A stretch of DNA of 33,241 nucleotides from JBOHTO01 sp050733695 (GTDB taxonomy: Bacteria > Gemmatimonadota > Gemmatimonadetes > Gemmatimonadales > Gemmatimonadaceae), in the NCBI GenBank assembly GCA_050733695.1, contig JBOHTO010000061.1, positions 1 to 33,241 on the forward strand. Direction: 5' to 3'. Of the stretch, positions 16,332 to 24,228 are shown piece after piece. Both the position numbers and the translations under genes were made by a program. The number at the start of each line of letters is the position of its first letter. The stretch's first letter is position 1. The notes beneath the pieces were generated by a model. It made no database searches and was not told the origin of the DNA. It worked only from the letters and a program-made list of their open reading frames with translations.

Positions 16332-17024
16332 TTAAACCGATACCTGTGCGAGCAGCGATTCGAAAAGCGCCAGGCCGTCGCTCGAGCCGAGCAGCGGATC
16401 GACGGCGCGCTCCGGGTGTGGCATCATGCCAAGGACGTTCCCCTCGGCGCTGACGACTCCGGCAATGCTCCGATCGGAGCCATTGGGATTGTATAGCGGG
16501 TCCGCATCGCCGGCTGCTCCGGCGTAACGAAACACCACTCGTCCTTCTCCCTCGAGCTCGTCCAGGATTTCCGGTGGCGCGGTGTATCGACCTTCGCCGT
16601 GAGCGATCGGAACGCGGAGGATATCCCCCTTCTCGTACCGGTGCGTGAAGATCGTCGCGACGTTCTCGACTCGCAGCCGCACTGTGTCGCACACGAAGCT
16701 CAGTCCCGCGTTGCGCATCAGGGCACCCGGAAGCAGTCCCGCTTCGCAGGCGATCTGAAAGCCGTTGCAGATCGCGAGGACAGGCCCTCCGCGATTCGCA
16801 TGCGTCGCGACTTCGCGCATGATCGGACTGAAGCGCGCGATCGCACCGGCACGGAGGTAGTCCCCGTAGCTGAATCCACCAGGAAGTATGACGATGTCCG
16901 AGCCACGGAGGTCATGCTCCTTGTGCCACAGGTAGACTGCGTCCTCGCCCAGCCCCTCGGCGACTGCCTGGTAGGCGTCGTAATCGCAGTTGGACCCCGG
17001 AAAGGTCACTATGCCGAACCTCAA
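16332..17024 (-). CDS. purQ: Phosphoribosylformylglycinamidine synthase subunit PurQ
   Basis: The glutaminase subunit of FGAM synthase, supplying ammonia to PurL. The 230-residue class I amidotransferase has FGIVTFPGSNCDYDA at the N terminus, LPGGFSYGDYLRAG, the nucleophile Cys86 in VLAICNGFQ, and His203/Glu205 in MMPHPERAV. The frame remains open to 17087, but that upstream part codes for nothing conserved and lies within purS. TTG at 17024 is chosen because GGAGG lies five bases before it, the length then fits the family, and it overlaps the purS stop as TTGA. A TTG start gives a simple way to lower its translation relative to purS. Confidence 0.96.
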   Translation of the reverse strand: MRFGIVTFPGSNCDYDAYQAVAEGLGEDAVYLWHKEHDLRGSDIVILPGGFSYGDYLRAGAIARFSPIMREVATHANRGGPVLAICNGFQIACEAGLLPGALMRNAGLSFVCDTVRLRVENVATIFTHRYEKGDILRVPIAHGEGRYTAPPEILDELEGEGRVVFRYAGAAGDADPLYNPNGSDRSIAGVVSAEGNVLGMMPHPERAVDPLLGSSDGLALFESLLAQVSV

Positions 17025-17278
17025 ACGGCCTCCACGGATGCTATCTCGTAGTCCTCGACGACCGGATTCGCGAGCAGCCGGTCGCACATCTCGCCGATGG
17101 CGCGTGCGGCATCCTCCGGACTGTCGGCGTCGGCCTGGACCACGATGTGACGCCCGACACGAACGTCGTGCACCTGCGGAAACCCCAGCGAATGGAGTGC
17201 ACCGGCCACCGCCTGGCCCTGGGGATCGAGCACGCCGCGCCGCGGGATGATGTGTACGGCTACCCTGAAGTTCGTCAC
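17021..17278 (-). CDS. purS: Phosphoribosylformylglycinamidine synthase subunit PurS
   Basis: The small bridging subunit that holds PurQ and PurL together in the three-part FGAM synthase. Its 85 residues have the typical sequence: FRVAVHIIPRRGVLDPQGQAVAGALHSLGF, then VHDVRVGRHIVVQ, and DRLLANPVVEDYEI near the end. It overlaps pssA upstream (ATGA) and purQ downstream (TTGA). Presence of purS agrees with the short form of PurL encoded 1.7 kb downstream. Confidence 0.96.
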   Translation of the reverse strand: MTNFRVAVHIIPRRGVLDPQGQAVAGALHSLGFPQVHDVRVGRHIVVQADADSPEDAARAIGEMCDRLLANPVVEDYEIASVEAV

Positions 17279-18201
17279 GTCGCAGTCTCCGAATCCTGGT
17301 CGTCGACGGCGCGATTCAATCGCGGCGTCGGCCGACCGGTTCTCCAGGCACGACGACGGGGGCGCGGCCGGCGCTGGCCGACCGGCGCCCCGTCCTGCGG
17401 AGCGTAGCGTTCATCCAGCTCGTCTTCATCGTCATCGACGCCGAGCAGGCCGCCGCCGGTTGGAATCCGGTCCATCAGCCCGACAACCACCGTGGCCAAC
17501 ACCCCCCAGGAGACGTAGAGCATCGCGACCGGGAAGAAGAACTCACGCGGCAGAAAGATCAGCCCCGCCAGGATCCCGAGCATGAGCAGCAGCGGAAGAA
17601 CGCCGCGAACAGACCGAAAGTTAATCGTGGGAAGAACGGGATACGAGACGTTGCTTATCATCAGGAAGCTGAGCGCGAGCATGATGAATCGCAGCATGTC
17701 CTGCCAGGGCAGGTCCCCGATTCTCGTCTGCGTGTAGAGCTCCGTCTGGCTGAACCAGTAGTAGACCGCCAGGGTACCGCCGGCCGCCGGGCTGGGCAGG
17801 CCGGTGAAATAGCGCTTCGACTTGCCAGCGTGCTCGACGTTGAACCGTGCGAGGCGCAGCGCGGCGCACGCGGCGAAGAGAAAGACAAAGAGCCAGTTCC
17901 ATGGGCTCGTGTTCAGGACCGCGAAATACATGATGAGCGCCGGAGCAAGGCCGAACGAGATGACATCCACGAGCGAATCCAGCTCTTCGCCGAACTTGCT
18001 GCCGGTACCCGTCGCGCGTGCAATTCGTCCGTCGAACATGTCGCACACACCGCCGAGCACGACATATACGCCGGCGCGCGCCGGGTTGCCGTCGGCCGCC
18101 GAGACAATTGCCAGCACTCCGAACATGAGGTTCGCGAGGGTGAAGCCGCTCGGCGCGAAGATCACAACCGCGCGGTGCACCCGCGGTCGCCGCGGCCTCA
18201 C
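17275..18201 (-). CDS. pssA: CDP-diacylglycerol-serine O-phosphatidyltransferase
   Basis: An integral membrane enzyme that makes phosphatidylserine from CDP-diacylglycerol and serine. The complete CDP-alcohol phosphotransferase signature is present: D54, D57-G58, A61-R62, G71, D75 and D79, in the segment CDMFDGRIAR...GEELDSLVD. About eight hydrophobic segments span residues 12-250, and the C-terminal 60 residues are hydrophilic with acidic (DDDEDELDE) and then Arg-rich stretches. The frame is open to 18273, but GTG at 18201 overlaps the psd stop as GTGA and places the first membrane segment (APSGFTLANLMFGVLAIVSA) correctly. With the adjacent psd it completes phosphatidylethanolamine synthesis. 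This is the type II (Bacillus-like) membrane form rather than the E. coli peripheral form. Confidence 0.94.
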   Translation of the reverse strand: MRPRRPRVHRAVVIFAPSGFTLANLMFGVLAIVSAADGNPARAGVYVVLGGVCDMFDGRIARATGTGSKFGEELDSLVDVISFGLAPALIMYFAVLNTSPWNWLFVFLFAACAALRLARFNVEHAGKSKRYFTGLPSPAAGGTLAVYYWFSQTELYTQTRIGDLPWQDMLRFIMLALSFLMISNVSYPVLPTINFRSVRGVLPLLLMLGILAGLIFLPREFFFPVAMLYVSWGVLATVVVGLMDRIPTGGGLLGVDDDEDELDERYAPQDGAPVGQRRPRPRRRAWRTGRPTPRLNRAVDDQDSETAT

Positions 18202-18857
18202 GCTGCCGGCAACTCCGCCACCACCGTCGTACCGGCAATGGTCGTGCGGCCCGCCGCCGTGAGGATGGAGCAAGCGGTGGGGACGAAGACATCCACCCGC
18301 GATCCGAACCGGATGATCCCCATGCGCGAACCCTGCTCCACCTGGTCACCGTCACGTGCGTAGGTGACTATCCTGCGCGCGATCAGCCCGGCGATCTGCC
18401 TCACGAGAATCCGGGTTCCGTCCGGTTCGCATTCTAGCCCCACGGATGACTGCTCGTTCTCGATACTCGACTTCTCGGTCGCCGCGTTGAGGAACCTGCC
18501 GGCGTTGTAGCGCAGGTAGCGAACGGTCCCGGAAACGGGATATCGATTCACATGGACGTTGAAGACGTTCATGAAGATCGAGATCCTGATCGCGCGCCCG
18601 TGCAGAAAGACGGGTTCGTCGACCTCCCGAATGTCCACGACCCTGCCGTCCGCCGGGGCGATCACGAGATGGCGCCCGCGATCGCCCGCGCGCTCCGGAT
18701 CACGAAAGAAGTAGGCGACCCAGAGCGCGATCACGACCAGCAGGAAGGCCAGCAGCCAGAGTGGCCAGGACCTTCGGTTGAGGGCGAGCGCGAACGCGCC
18801 CACGGCGACGAGCGCCGCGATCAGAATGAAGAGAAGTCCTTCCCGTGCGAAGCTCAC
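18198..18857 (-). CDS. psd: Phosphatidylserine decarboxylase proenzyme
   Basis: Decarboxylates phosphatidylserine to phosphatidylethanolamine. The 219-residue protein is the short type. Two hydrophobic segments lie at residues 8-26 and 31-50. Then come YFFRDPER, IAPADGRV with Asp70, the FMNVFNVHVNRYPVSG block with His102, and the self-cleavage site Gly185-Ser186 in GIIRFGSRVDVFVP, where the serine becomes the pyruvoyl group. The GTG start overlaps the purC stop, and its stop overlaps the pssA start. Gene order psd-pssA is common, but both lie here between purC and purS. Confidence 0.95.
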   Translation of the reverse strand: MSFAREGLLFILIAALVAVGAFALALNRRSWPLWLLAFLLVVIALWVAYFFRDPERAGDRGRHLVIAPADGRVVDIREVDEPVFLHGRAIRISIFMNVFNVHVNRYPVSGTVRYLRYNAGRFLNAATEKSSIENEQSSVGLECEPDGTRILVRQIAGLIARRIVTYARDGDQVEQGSRMGIIRFGSRVDVFVPTACSILTAAGRTTIAGTTVVAELPAA

Positions 18858-19807
18858 GCCATGTCCCGTGTGTCGAGTGGGTTGCCCGTGATGCGCCGGT
18901 ACGAGTCGAGGTACCGCGCGCTGGTTGCATCGACAATGTCCTCTGGCAGCACCGGTGCGGGAGCCTCGCCGTTCCAGCCGCCGCGAGCACGTTCACCGTC
19001 CAGATAGTCGCGCAGCGGCTGCTTGTCGAAGCCGGACTGCGCCTGGCCCGGCTGATACGTGTCGGCCGCCCAGAAACGCGAGCTGTCGGGTGTAAGCACC
19101 TCGTCGACGAGCAGCAGACGGCCGTCCGCGTCCACTCCGAACTCGAGCTTGGTGTCCGCTATGATGATGCCGCCGTCCCCGCCGGCCGCGCGTGCGTGGC
19201 CGCGGGCGGCGATCTCCGATCCCAGGCGGTACACCAGGCGCGTGAGTCGCTCGAGCTCCGGCGCAACGCTCGCTCCCACGAGCTCGCGGAAAGTCGCGAT
19301 AGTGATGTTCTCGTCGTGCCCGGTTGTCGCCTTCGTTGCGGGACTGAAGAGTGGCGGCTCGAGCCGGTCGCTTTCCCGCAGTCCGGGCGGCAGCGCCTCG
19401 CCAGCTAGTGTACCGGTCGCGCGGTACTCCTTCCAGGCAGACCCCGCGAGGTACCCGCGGATCACGCATTCAGCGGGGAATACGTGCGCACGATGACAGA
19501 GCATCGAGCGACCGGCCAGCTCGGCGCGGTGCGGCTCGAGCAGGGGGACTACCTGCACGATCTCATCGATATCGGCCGTGACCATGTGATGCGCAACAGT
19601 TCCCTGAAGCCGCCGCAGCCACCACGCGGTGAGTTGCGTCAGCACCGCTCCCTTGTACGGAATCGGCTCCCGCATGACGACATCGAATGCACTCACGCGA
19701 TCGGTGGCGACGAGAAGAATGTGCTTCTGGTCGACGTGATAGATGTCGCGCACCTTGCCATGCCCCACGGGCAGGAGCGGAAGAATGCTCTCGGACATCA
19801 CCGTCAC
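18854..19807 (-). CDS. purC: Phosphoribosylaminoimidazole-succinocarboxamide synthase
   Basis: PurC (SAICAR synthetase) joins CAIR and aspartate with ATP. The protein is about 317 residues, matching the longer bacterial and eukaryote-like form. Motifs: GKVRDIYHVDQKHILLVATDRVSAFDVVM at the N terminus, ECVIRGYLAGSAWKEY, PPLFSPATKATTGHDENI, IIADTKLEFGVD and LVDEVLTPDSSRFW. The frame is open far upstream inside purB. GTG at 19807 is chosen because GGAGG ends 7 nt before it and it overlaps the purB stop region; ATG at 19798 is three codons downstream and remains possible. Its stop overlaps psd (GTGA). Confidence 0.96.
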   Translation of the reverse strand: MTVMSESILPLLPVGHGKVRDIYHVDQKHILLVATDRVSAFDVVMREPIPYKGAVLTQLTAWWLRRLQGTVAHHMVTADIDEIVQVVPLLEPHRAELAGRSMLCHRAHVFPAECVIRGYLAGSAWKEYRATGTLAGEALPPGLRESDRLEPPLFSPATKATTGHDENITIATFRELVGASVAPELERLTRLVYRLGSEIAARGHARAAGGDGGIIIADTKLEFGVDADGRLLLVDEVLTPDSSRFWAADTYQPGQAQSGFDKQPLRDYLDGERARGGWNGEAPAPVLPEDIVDATSARYLDSYRRITGNPLDTRDMA

Positions 19808-21243
19808 ACTCGCACCTCCTCGCGAGCCGCTGGTTGCGTGCTTCCCGATCCGGCCAGCAACGGCTCCACGACTTCCGCAAGGAACTCGTCCACCTGTTCG
19901 GCGGCGCGACCGGCAAAGCTCGTGGCCACCAGCGCCCCCCGCAGGTCCTCGAGTCCGGCGCCGAACGTCGCGTCCCCGGCGAGACGGTCGAGCAGGTCGT
20001 TGCGCGGTGCGCCCTCCTTCAAGGCCCGCGCCGCCGCAATGCTGTGGCGCCTGATGACCTCGTGCGCCTGTTGCCGGTCGCCGCCAGCGCGAACGGCGCG
20101 GACCAGGAGCTCTTCGGTTGCCATGAAGGGAAGTTCCTCCTCGATGCGCCTGCGGATCCGCGCCGGATGCACCTCGAGTCCGGACACGATGTTGCCCATC
20201 AGCACGAGCACTGCATCCGTGGCGAGAAAGGACTCGGGGATGACGATCCGGCGGTTTGCACTGTCGTCCAGCGTGCGTTCGAAGAACTGCACGCTGTGGG
20301 TGTGGTTCGCGTTCCCCTCCAGCGAGATCACGAAGCGCGCCAGCGATGCGATGCGCTCGGCGCGCATCGGATTGCGCTTGTACGCCATCGCCGACGAGCC
20401 GATCTGTTCGCTCTCGAACGGCTCCTCCATCTCGCCATACGCCTGGAGCATGCGGATGTCGGCGCTGAACTTGGCCGCGCTCGCGGCGACACCGGCAATG
20501 CATGCAAGGGCCTGTGCATCGAGCTTGCGTGTGTACGTCTGGCCGGTAACGGCCAGGGCGCGATCGAAGTCCATGGCGGCAGTGACGAGCTGATCGAGCC
20601 GGCGCACCTTCTCATGGTCGCCGTCGAACAACCGGAGAAAGCTCGCCTGCGTCCCGGTCGTGCCCTTCACCCCGCGGAAGGGCAGGGTGGCTATGCGATG
20701 ATCGAGCTCCGCGAGATCGAGAACCAGATCCTGCATCCAGAGTGTCGCACGCTTGCCGACAGTCGTGAGCTGGGCCGCCTGCAGATGGGTATACCCCAGC
20801 GCCGGCTCCGCTCGCCACTCGCGTGCGAACGCGGCGAGTGCACGCAGTATGGCGACGACATTGCCGCGAACAAGCCCGAGCGCCCTCCGAAGAAGGATCA
20901 GGTCCGCGTTGTCGGTGACGAAGGCGCTCGTCGCTCCCAGGTGGATGATGCGCCTGGCGGCCGGAGCCACGTCGGCGAAGGCGTGGATGTGCGCCATGAC
21001 GTCGTGCCGGAAGCGTCGCTCGTAGGTCGCCACGGCTTCGAAATCGACGTCGTCGAGGTGCGCCCGCATCTGTGTGATGGCCTCGGCCGGGATGTCCGCA
21101 CCGAGTTCGCGCTGCGCCTCCGCCAGCGCCAGCCAGAGACGGCGCCAGAGGCCGTGCCTCGTGCGCGCGGACCAGAGCTCCAGCATCGCGCGCGAGGCGT
21201 AACGCTCGGCAAGCGGCGAGGCGTAACGGTCATGCACCGTCAT
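19804..21243 (-). CDS. purB: Adenylosuccinate lyase
   Basis: PurB cleaves SAICAR to AICAR and adenylosuccinate to AMP, so it acts twice in purine synthesis. The protein has 479 residues. The fumarase/lyase signature GSSAMAYKRNP is at 282-292. The general acid region YTHLQAAQ with His153 and the GTTGTQASF loop (194-202) are in place, and HLGATSAFVTDNAD (101-114) is typical of this family. The ATG at 21243 overlaps the htrA stop by 4 bp. The frame continues upstream within htrA, but homology starts at MTVHDRYASPLAERYAS. The stop overlaps the start region of purC. Confidence 0.97.
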   Translation of the reverse strand: MTVHDRYASPLAERYASRAMLELWSARTRHGLWRRLWLALAEAQRELGADIPAEAITQMRAHLDDVDFEAVATYERRFRHDVMAHIHAFADVAPAARRIIHLGATSAFVTDNADLILLRRALGLVRGNVVAILRALAAFAREWRAEPALGYTHLQAAQLTTVGKRATLWMQDLVLDLAELDHRIATLPFRGVKGTTGTQASFLRLFDGDHEKVRRLDQLVTAAMDFDRALAVTGQTYTRKLDAQALACIAGVAASAAKFSADIRMLQAYGEMEEPFESEQIGSSAMAYKRNPMRAERIASLARFVISLEGNANHTHSVQFFERTLDDSANRRIVIPESFLATDAVLVLMGNIVSGLEVHPARIRRRIEEELPFMATEELLVRAVRAGGDRQQAHEVIRRHSIAAARALKEGAPRNDLLDRLAGDATFGAGLEDLRGALVATSFAGRAAEQVDEFLAEVVEPLLAGSGSTQPAAREEVRV

Positions 21244-22634
21244 CTGATGATGAAATCCTGCTGGTAGATGCGCCCCTCGTGCTCGAAGTACATGCGGATC
21301 GGGCCGCGTCCCCCGAAGTAATCCAGAGCCTGACGAACATCGTCGGCGCTCGTGATCGCCATCCGGTTGATCTGAACGATCACATCGCCTTCCCGTATGC
21401 CGAGCTCGTTCGAGATGCGCTCGCTCACGGCGAAGACGAGTGCGCCGCGCGCGCTGCGAATGGATCGTTCGGCGCGGATGGCCGGCGTCACGGTCACGAG
21501 TTGCAGTTCGCGCAGCACTTCCACCTTTGGCGCGGTGACTTCGGGAAGATCGGCTACGGTCAGTGTCGTCTCGATCTCGCGGTCGCCGCGCCGGATGACG
21601 ATCGGCACGCGCTCGCCCACCCTCAGGTCCAGAACCTCCGTCTGCCAATCGAAGGAGTTCCTGAGGGGCTGGCCACGCGAGCCGAGGATCACGTCCCCCG
21701 GACGAATCCCCGCCGCGGCGGCGGGCGACCCCGGAGCAACCGAGCGCACGACTGCACCCGACAGCAACGCGCTGCGCGGATTCCCCGATCCACCGAGCTC
21801 GAGCTGTATCCCGACCCACGGGCGGCGAACGGCTCCGTATCGAAGAAGGTCCTCGGCAACGCGCCGCGCCCGGTTTATCGGAATCGCGAAGCCGAGTCCG
21901 ATGGAGCTGCCTGTCGGCGAATAGATCGAGCTGTTCACACCTATCACAGCTCCGGCCGCGTTGACCAGGGGGCCGCCGGAATTGCCCGGGTTGATGGATG
22001 CGTCGGTCTGGATCATGTCGAGATACGCTGCCGTGCCCTCGCCGCCACCAACCAGATTCCGCCCCGTCCCACTTACAACGCCCGCCGTGACACTCGGTTC
22101 CGTGTTGCCGAGCAGGAAGCCGTAAGGATTACCGATCGCGATCGCCCACTCCCCGATGAGCAGCGCGTCCGAGTTGCCGAGCGGAGCTACAGGGAGTGCC
22201 GTGGCATCGATCTTCAGCACCGCGAGGTCGTTTATCTCGTCCACGCCGATCACCGCTGCGGGATGCGGCGTTCCATCCCGGAGTGCGACCGAAACGGACT
22301 GCGCGCCGCTGACGACGTGCGCGTTCGTGAGGATGACGCCATCCGCCCGAATGACGAAGCCGCTGCCCAGGCCCGGCGTGATGCGACGGCCCGACCGCCC
22401 GCCGAACAGGCTCTCGAAGGGATCGGCTGCCACACGCTCGATGACTTCTGTCTGCACCGTGACGACTGCGGGCGCTACGGCAGCTACGGCCGAGGTGATC
22501 GCGGTTCGCCGCTGCGGCTCGATGTCGGACGACGCCGCACGGGGCAGGCGGGCGGCGGTCTGGGCCGGGGCAGGCGTTGCTCCATCGCACGCCGCAAGTA
22601 CCGCAAGGGCGATGGCCCGAAAGCGCAGGTTCAT
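21240..22634 (-). CDS. HtrA/DegP-family serine protease with PDZ domains, putative lipoprotein
   Basis: A 464-residue periplasmic quality-control protease. The N terminus MNLRFRAIALAVLAAC is a signal sequence ending in a plausible lipobox (LAAC, Cys16), suggesting a lipid-anchored form; ordinary signal-peptidase cleavage is the alternative. The catalytic triad is His106 (TNAHVV), Asp136 (INDLAVL) and Ser219 (GNSGGPL). A first PDZ domain covers about 285-375. A second, more divergent one (about 390-460) contains ISNELGIREGDVIVQINR. Two PDZ domains place it with DegP/DegQ rather than DegS. It lies between the transaldolase-like gene and purB with 4-bp overlaps on both sides, an unusual setting for an envelope-stress protease. 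No sigmaE-type promoter is evident. Confidence 0.93.
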   Translation of the reverse strand: MNLRFRAIALAVLAACDGATPAPAQTAARLPRAASSDIEPQRRTAITSAVAAVAPAVVTVQTEVIERVAADPFESLFGGRSGRRITPGLGSGFVIRADGVILTNAHVVSGAQSVSVALRDGTPHPAAVIGVDEINDLAVLKIDATALPVAPLGNSDALLIGEWAIAIGNPYGFLLGNTEPSVTAGVVSGTGRNLVGGGEGTAAYLDMIQTDASINPGNSGGPLVNAAGAVIGVNSSIYSPTGSSIGLGFAIPINRARRVAEDLLRYGAVRRPWVGIQLELGGSGNPRSALLSGAVVRSVAPGSPAAAAGIRPGDVILGSRGQPLRNSFDWQTEVLDLRVGERVPIVIRRGDREIETTLTVADLPEVTAPKVEVLRELQLVTVTPAIRAERSIRSARGALVFAVSERISNELGIREGDVIVQINRMAITSADDVRQALDYFGGRGPIRMYFEHEGRIYQQDFIIR

Positions 22635-23296
22635 GATTGCGAGCGATTTGTGTGGCGCCTGCTGATGTCGTTCAGAAAGTCATCCAGGCCGCGGTCCGTG
22701 AGTGGGTGCACGAGAAGCATGCGGAGGATGCTTGGCGCGACGGTGATGCTGTCAGCTCCGGCGAGCGTACAGGCGGCGAAATGCCCGGCATCGCGCGGGT
22801 ACTCCGCACGGAGGTCGCACTCTGTCGCATCGGAATCGAAAACCGCTCGCAGTTCGCGCAGTACCTCCACACCGTCGAGACCACTCGCGTCCAGCCGATC
22901 GAGCCCGATGCTCACGGCACGCGCGCCCGCTCGCGCCGCGAGAATTGCCTGCGCCGCATTGAAGATCAGCGTCGCGGTGACGCGCACGCCTTCGGCCTCG
23001 AGGCGCCGAATGGCTCCGACCGCCTCTTCGATCAGCGGAATCTGAACGACGATCCGGTCGCTGATCTTCGCCAGCTCCTTCCCGTCGCGGTAGATGTCCT
23101 CGCCGGTAACGGACTCCACGCTTGCGTGCACGGGACCGGGCGCGATCGCGCACAGTTCGCCCAGCAGTTCATGACCGTTGTCGTCGGGGCGCTCCAATGC
23201 GAGCAGCGCCGGCGTGGTGACGATGCCGTCGATCAGGCCGTTCTCGCTCGCCCAGCGCACCTCGTTGGGCCTCGCCGATGCAAGCAGGATCTTCAT
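22631..23296 (-). CDS. Transaldolase/FSA-family protein lacking the catalytic lysine
   Basis: A 221-residue protein with the overall sequence of small transaldolases (TalC) and fructose-6-phosphate aldolase: ENGLIDGIVTTPALL, HASVESVTGEDIYRDGKELAK, RIVVQIPLIEEAVGAIRRLEAEGVRVTATLIFNAAQAILAARAGA (positions about 81-125) and AADSITVAP-like ends. In the family the strand before the helix reads VVK(I/V)P, where Lys forms the Schiff base; here it is VVQIP with Gln85 (codon CAG). The N-terminal Asp (position 6 in E. coli FSA) is Ala, and the Asn of TTNP is Thr. Classical aldolase chemistry is therefore unlikely. The frame is intact and overlaps truA and htrA by 4 bp, so it is not an obvious pseudogene. 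It may be a non-catalytic or differently acting relative. Confidence 0.82.
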   Translation of the reverse strand: MKILLASARPNEVRWASENGLIDGIVTTPALLALERPDDNGHELLGELCAIAPGPVHASVESVTGEDIYRDGKELAKISDRIVVQIPLIEEAVGAIRRLEAEGVRVTATLIFNAAQAILAARAGARAVSIGLDRLDASGLDGVEVLRELRAVFDSDATECDLRAEYPRDAGHFAACTLAGADSITVAPSILRMLLVHPLTDRGLDDFLNDISRRHTNRSQS

Positions 23297-24093
23297 GCCG
23301 TCTCCAGGTAGAGGTCCGCCGGATATTCCACAGCGTCCAGGAACAGGGCGTGCGCGGGGGCCGGTGGCGATACCTCGCTGTTATCCTCCGCTGCCAGGAG
23401 GCGGCGCATGCTGCCGTCGTCGCGCCGTCCACTCGCGATATCGACCATCGTTCCCACCAGAAAGCGCACCATGTGGTGGAGAAAGCGATTCGCCGTGATC
23501 TCAAAAACGGTTCCCGTTTCGCCCTCCGGGAAAGCCGACTGCTGTCTGTCGCGCCACTGGGCGTGATGCACTGTGCACAGGTGGGCGTCGTCCGGCGGTG
23601 CGGTGCCGCGAACGGCGAACGCGCGAAAACCGTGTTCGCCGATCAGTTCGGTTGCGGCCCCTTCCAGTGCGGTGCGCTCTACCCTGTGACTCACGTGCCA
23701 CTCCCAGCGGTTTCGGAACGGCGACCGCGCGCCTTCGTCCAGTCCCAGATAGTAGCTGTAGCGGCGGGCGGATGCACTGTATCGCGCGTGAAACTCGTCG
23801 CGCATCTCGAACGCCGCTGCCACCCAGACATCGGCTGGAAGCACGGCATTGAGCGACTGGCGCAGGCGATCGGCCGTCCAGCGCCCGGGCACGCGGACTC
23901 CGACCGCCTGGCCGCGCGCATGTACGCCGGCATCGGTACGCCCCGCGCCGAGCGCCGCGATCGGGGCGGCGCATAGCCGGCCAAGTGCATCTTCCAGAGT
24001 TCCCTGGACGGTGCGCGCGTCGGGCTGGCGTTGCCATCCGGAAAAGCCGGAACCGTCGTAGTGCAGCACGAGCTGCACGGTGCGCGCTGCCAT
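23293..24093 (-). CDS. truA: tRNA pseudouridine synthase A
   Basis: TruA isomerises uridines 38-40 in the anticodon arm of tRNAs. The protein has 266 residues. Motifs: LHYDGSGFSGWQRQP at the N terminus, the catalytic Asp54 in GAGRTDAGVHARGQ, FHARYSASARRYSY, and ANRFLHHMVRFLVGTMVDIASGR near the C terminus. The frame is open to 25125 inside the opposite gene, but homology begins at MAARTVQLVLHYDG, giving ATG 24093. No ribosome site precedes it; instead a TAGCTT box lies 7 nt upstream. It heads the 14-gene reverse-strand run and overlaps the next gene by ATGA. Confidence 0.95.
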   Translation of the reverse strand: MAARTVQLVLHYDGSGFSGWQRQPDARTVQGTLEDALGRLCAAPIAALGAGRTDAGVHARGQAVGVRVPGRWTADRLRQSLNAVLPADVWVAAAFEMRDEFHARYSASARRYSYYLGLDEGARSPFRNRWEWHVSHRVERTALEGAATELIGEHGFRAFAVRGTAPPDDAHLCTVHHAQWRDRQQSAFPEGETGTVFEITANRFLHHMVRFLVGTMVDIASGRRDDGSMRRLLAAEDNSEVSPPAPAHALFLDAVEYPADLYLETA

Positions 24094-24100
24094 CGACTGA

Positions 24101-24130
24101 AAGCTACCGCGCGCGGGCGTCGGCGAGCAA
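24101..24130 (-). promoter_or_regulatory. Putative leaderless promoter of the truA-ppdK run
   Basis: Reading the reverse strand, TTGCTC (24130-24125), an 18-bp spacer and TAGCTT (24106-24101) end 7 nt before the truA ATG. This is the same geometry as before dus. If right, the 15-kb purine/phospholipid message would begin at the truA start codon. Confidence 0.4.
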
Positions 24131-24152
24131 GTACGGACGGCGCCGGAAGTGA

Positions 24153-24180
24153 TTGACATTGTGCGACCTGGGGCAAACAT
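24153..24180 (+). promoter_or_regulatory. Possible promoter of the GAF protein gene
   Basis: A perfect TTGACA (24153-24158) is followed after 16 bp by AAACAT (24175-24180), a weak -10 box. Initiation would fall some 40 nt before the ATG at 24229. It lies back to back with the truA promoter candidate. Confidence 0.35.
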
Positions 24181-24228
24181 TTCGCGTCCGCAGAATTCCC
24201 CTCGTGTCGCAAGCCGCCCACCGCAGCC

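Noticed and set aside
19804..21819. Extended purB frame of 671 codons
   Set aside because: The upstream 192 codons lie within htrA and have no lyase homology; the ATG at 21243 with its ATGA overlap is the natural start.
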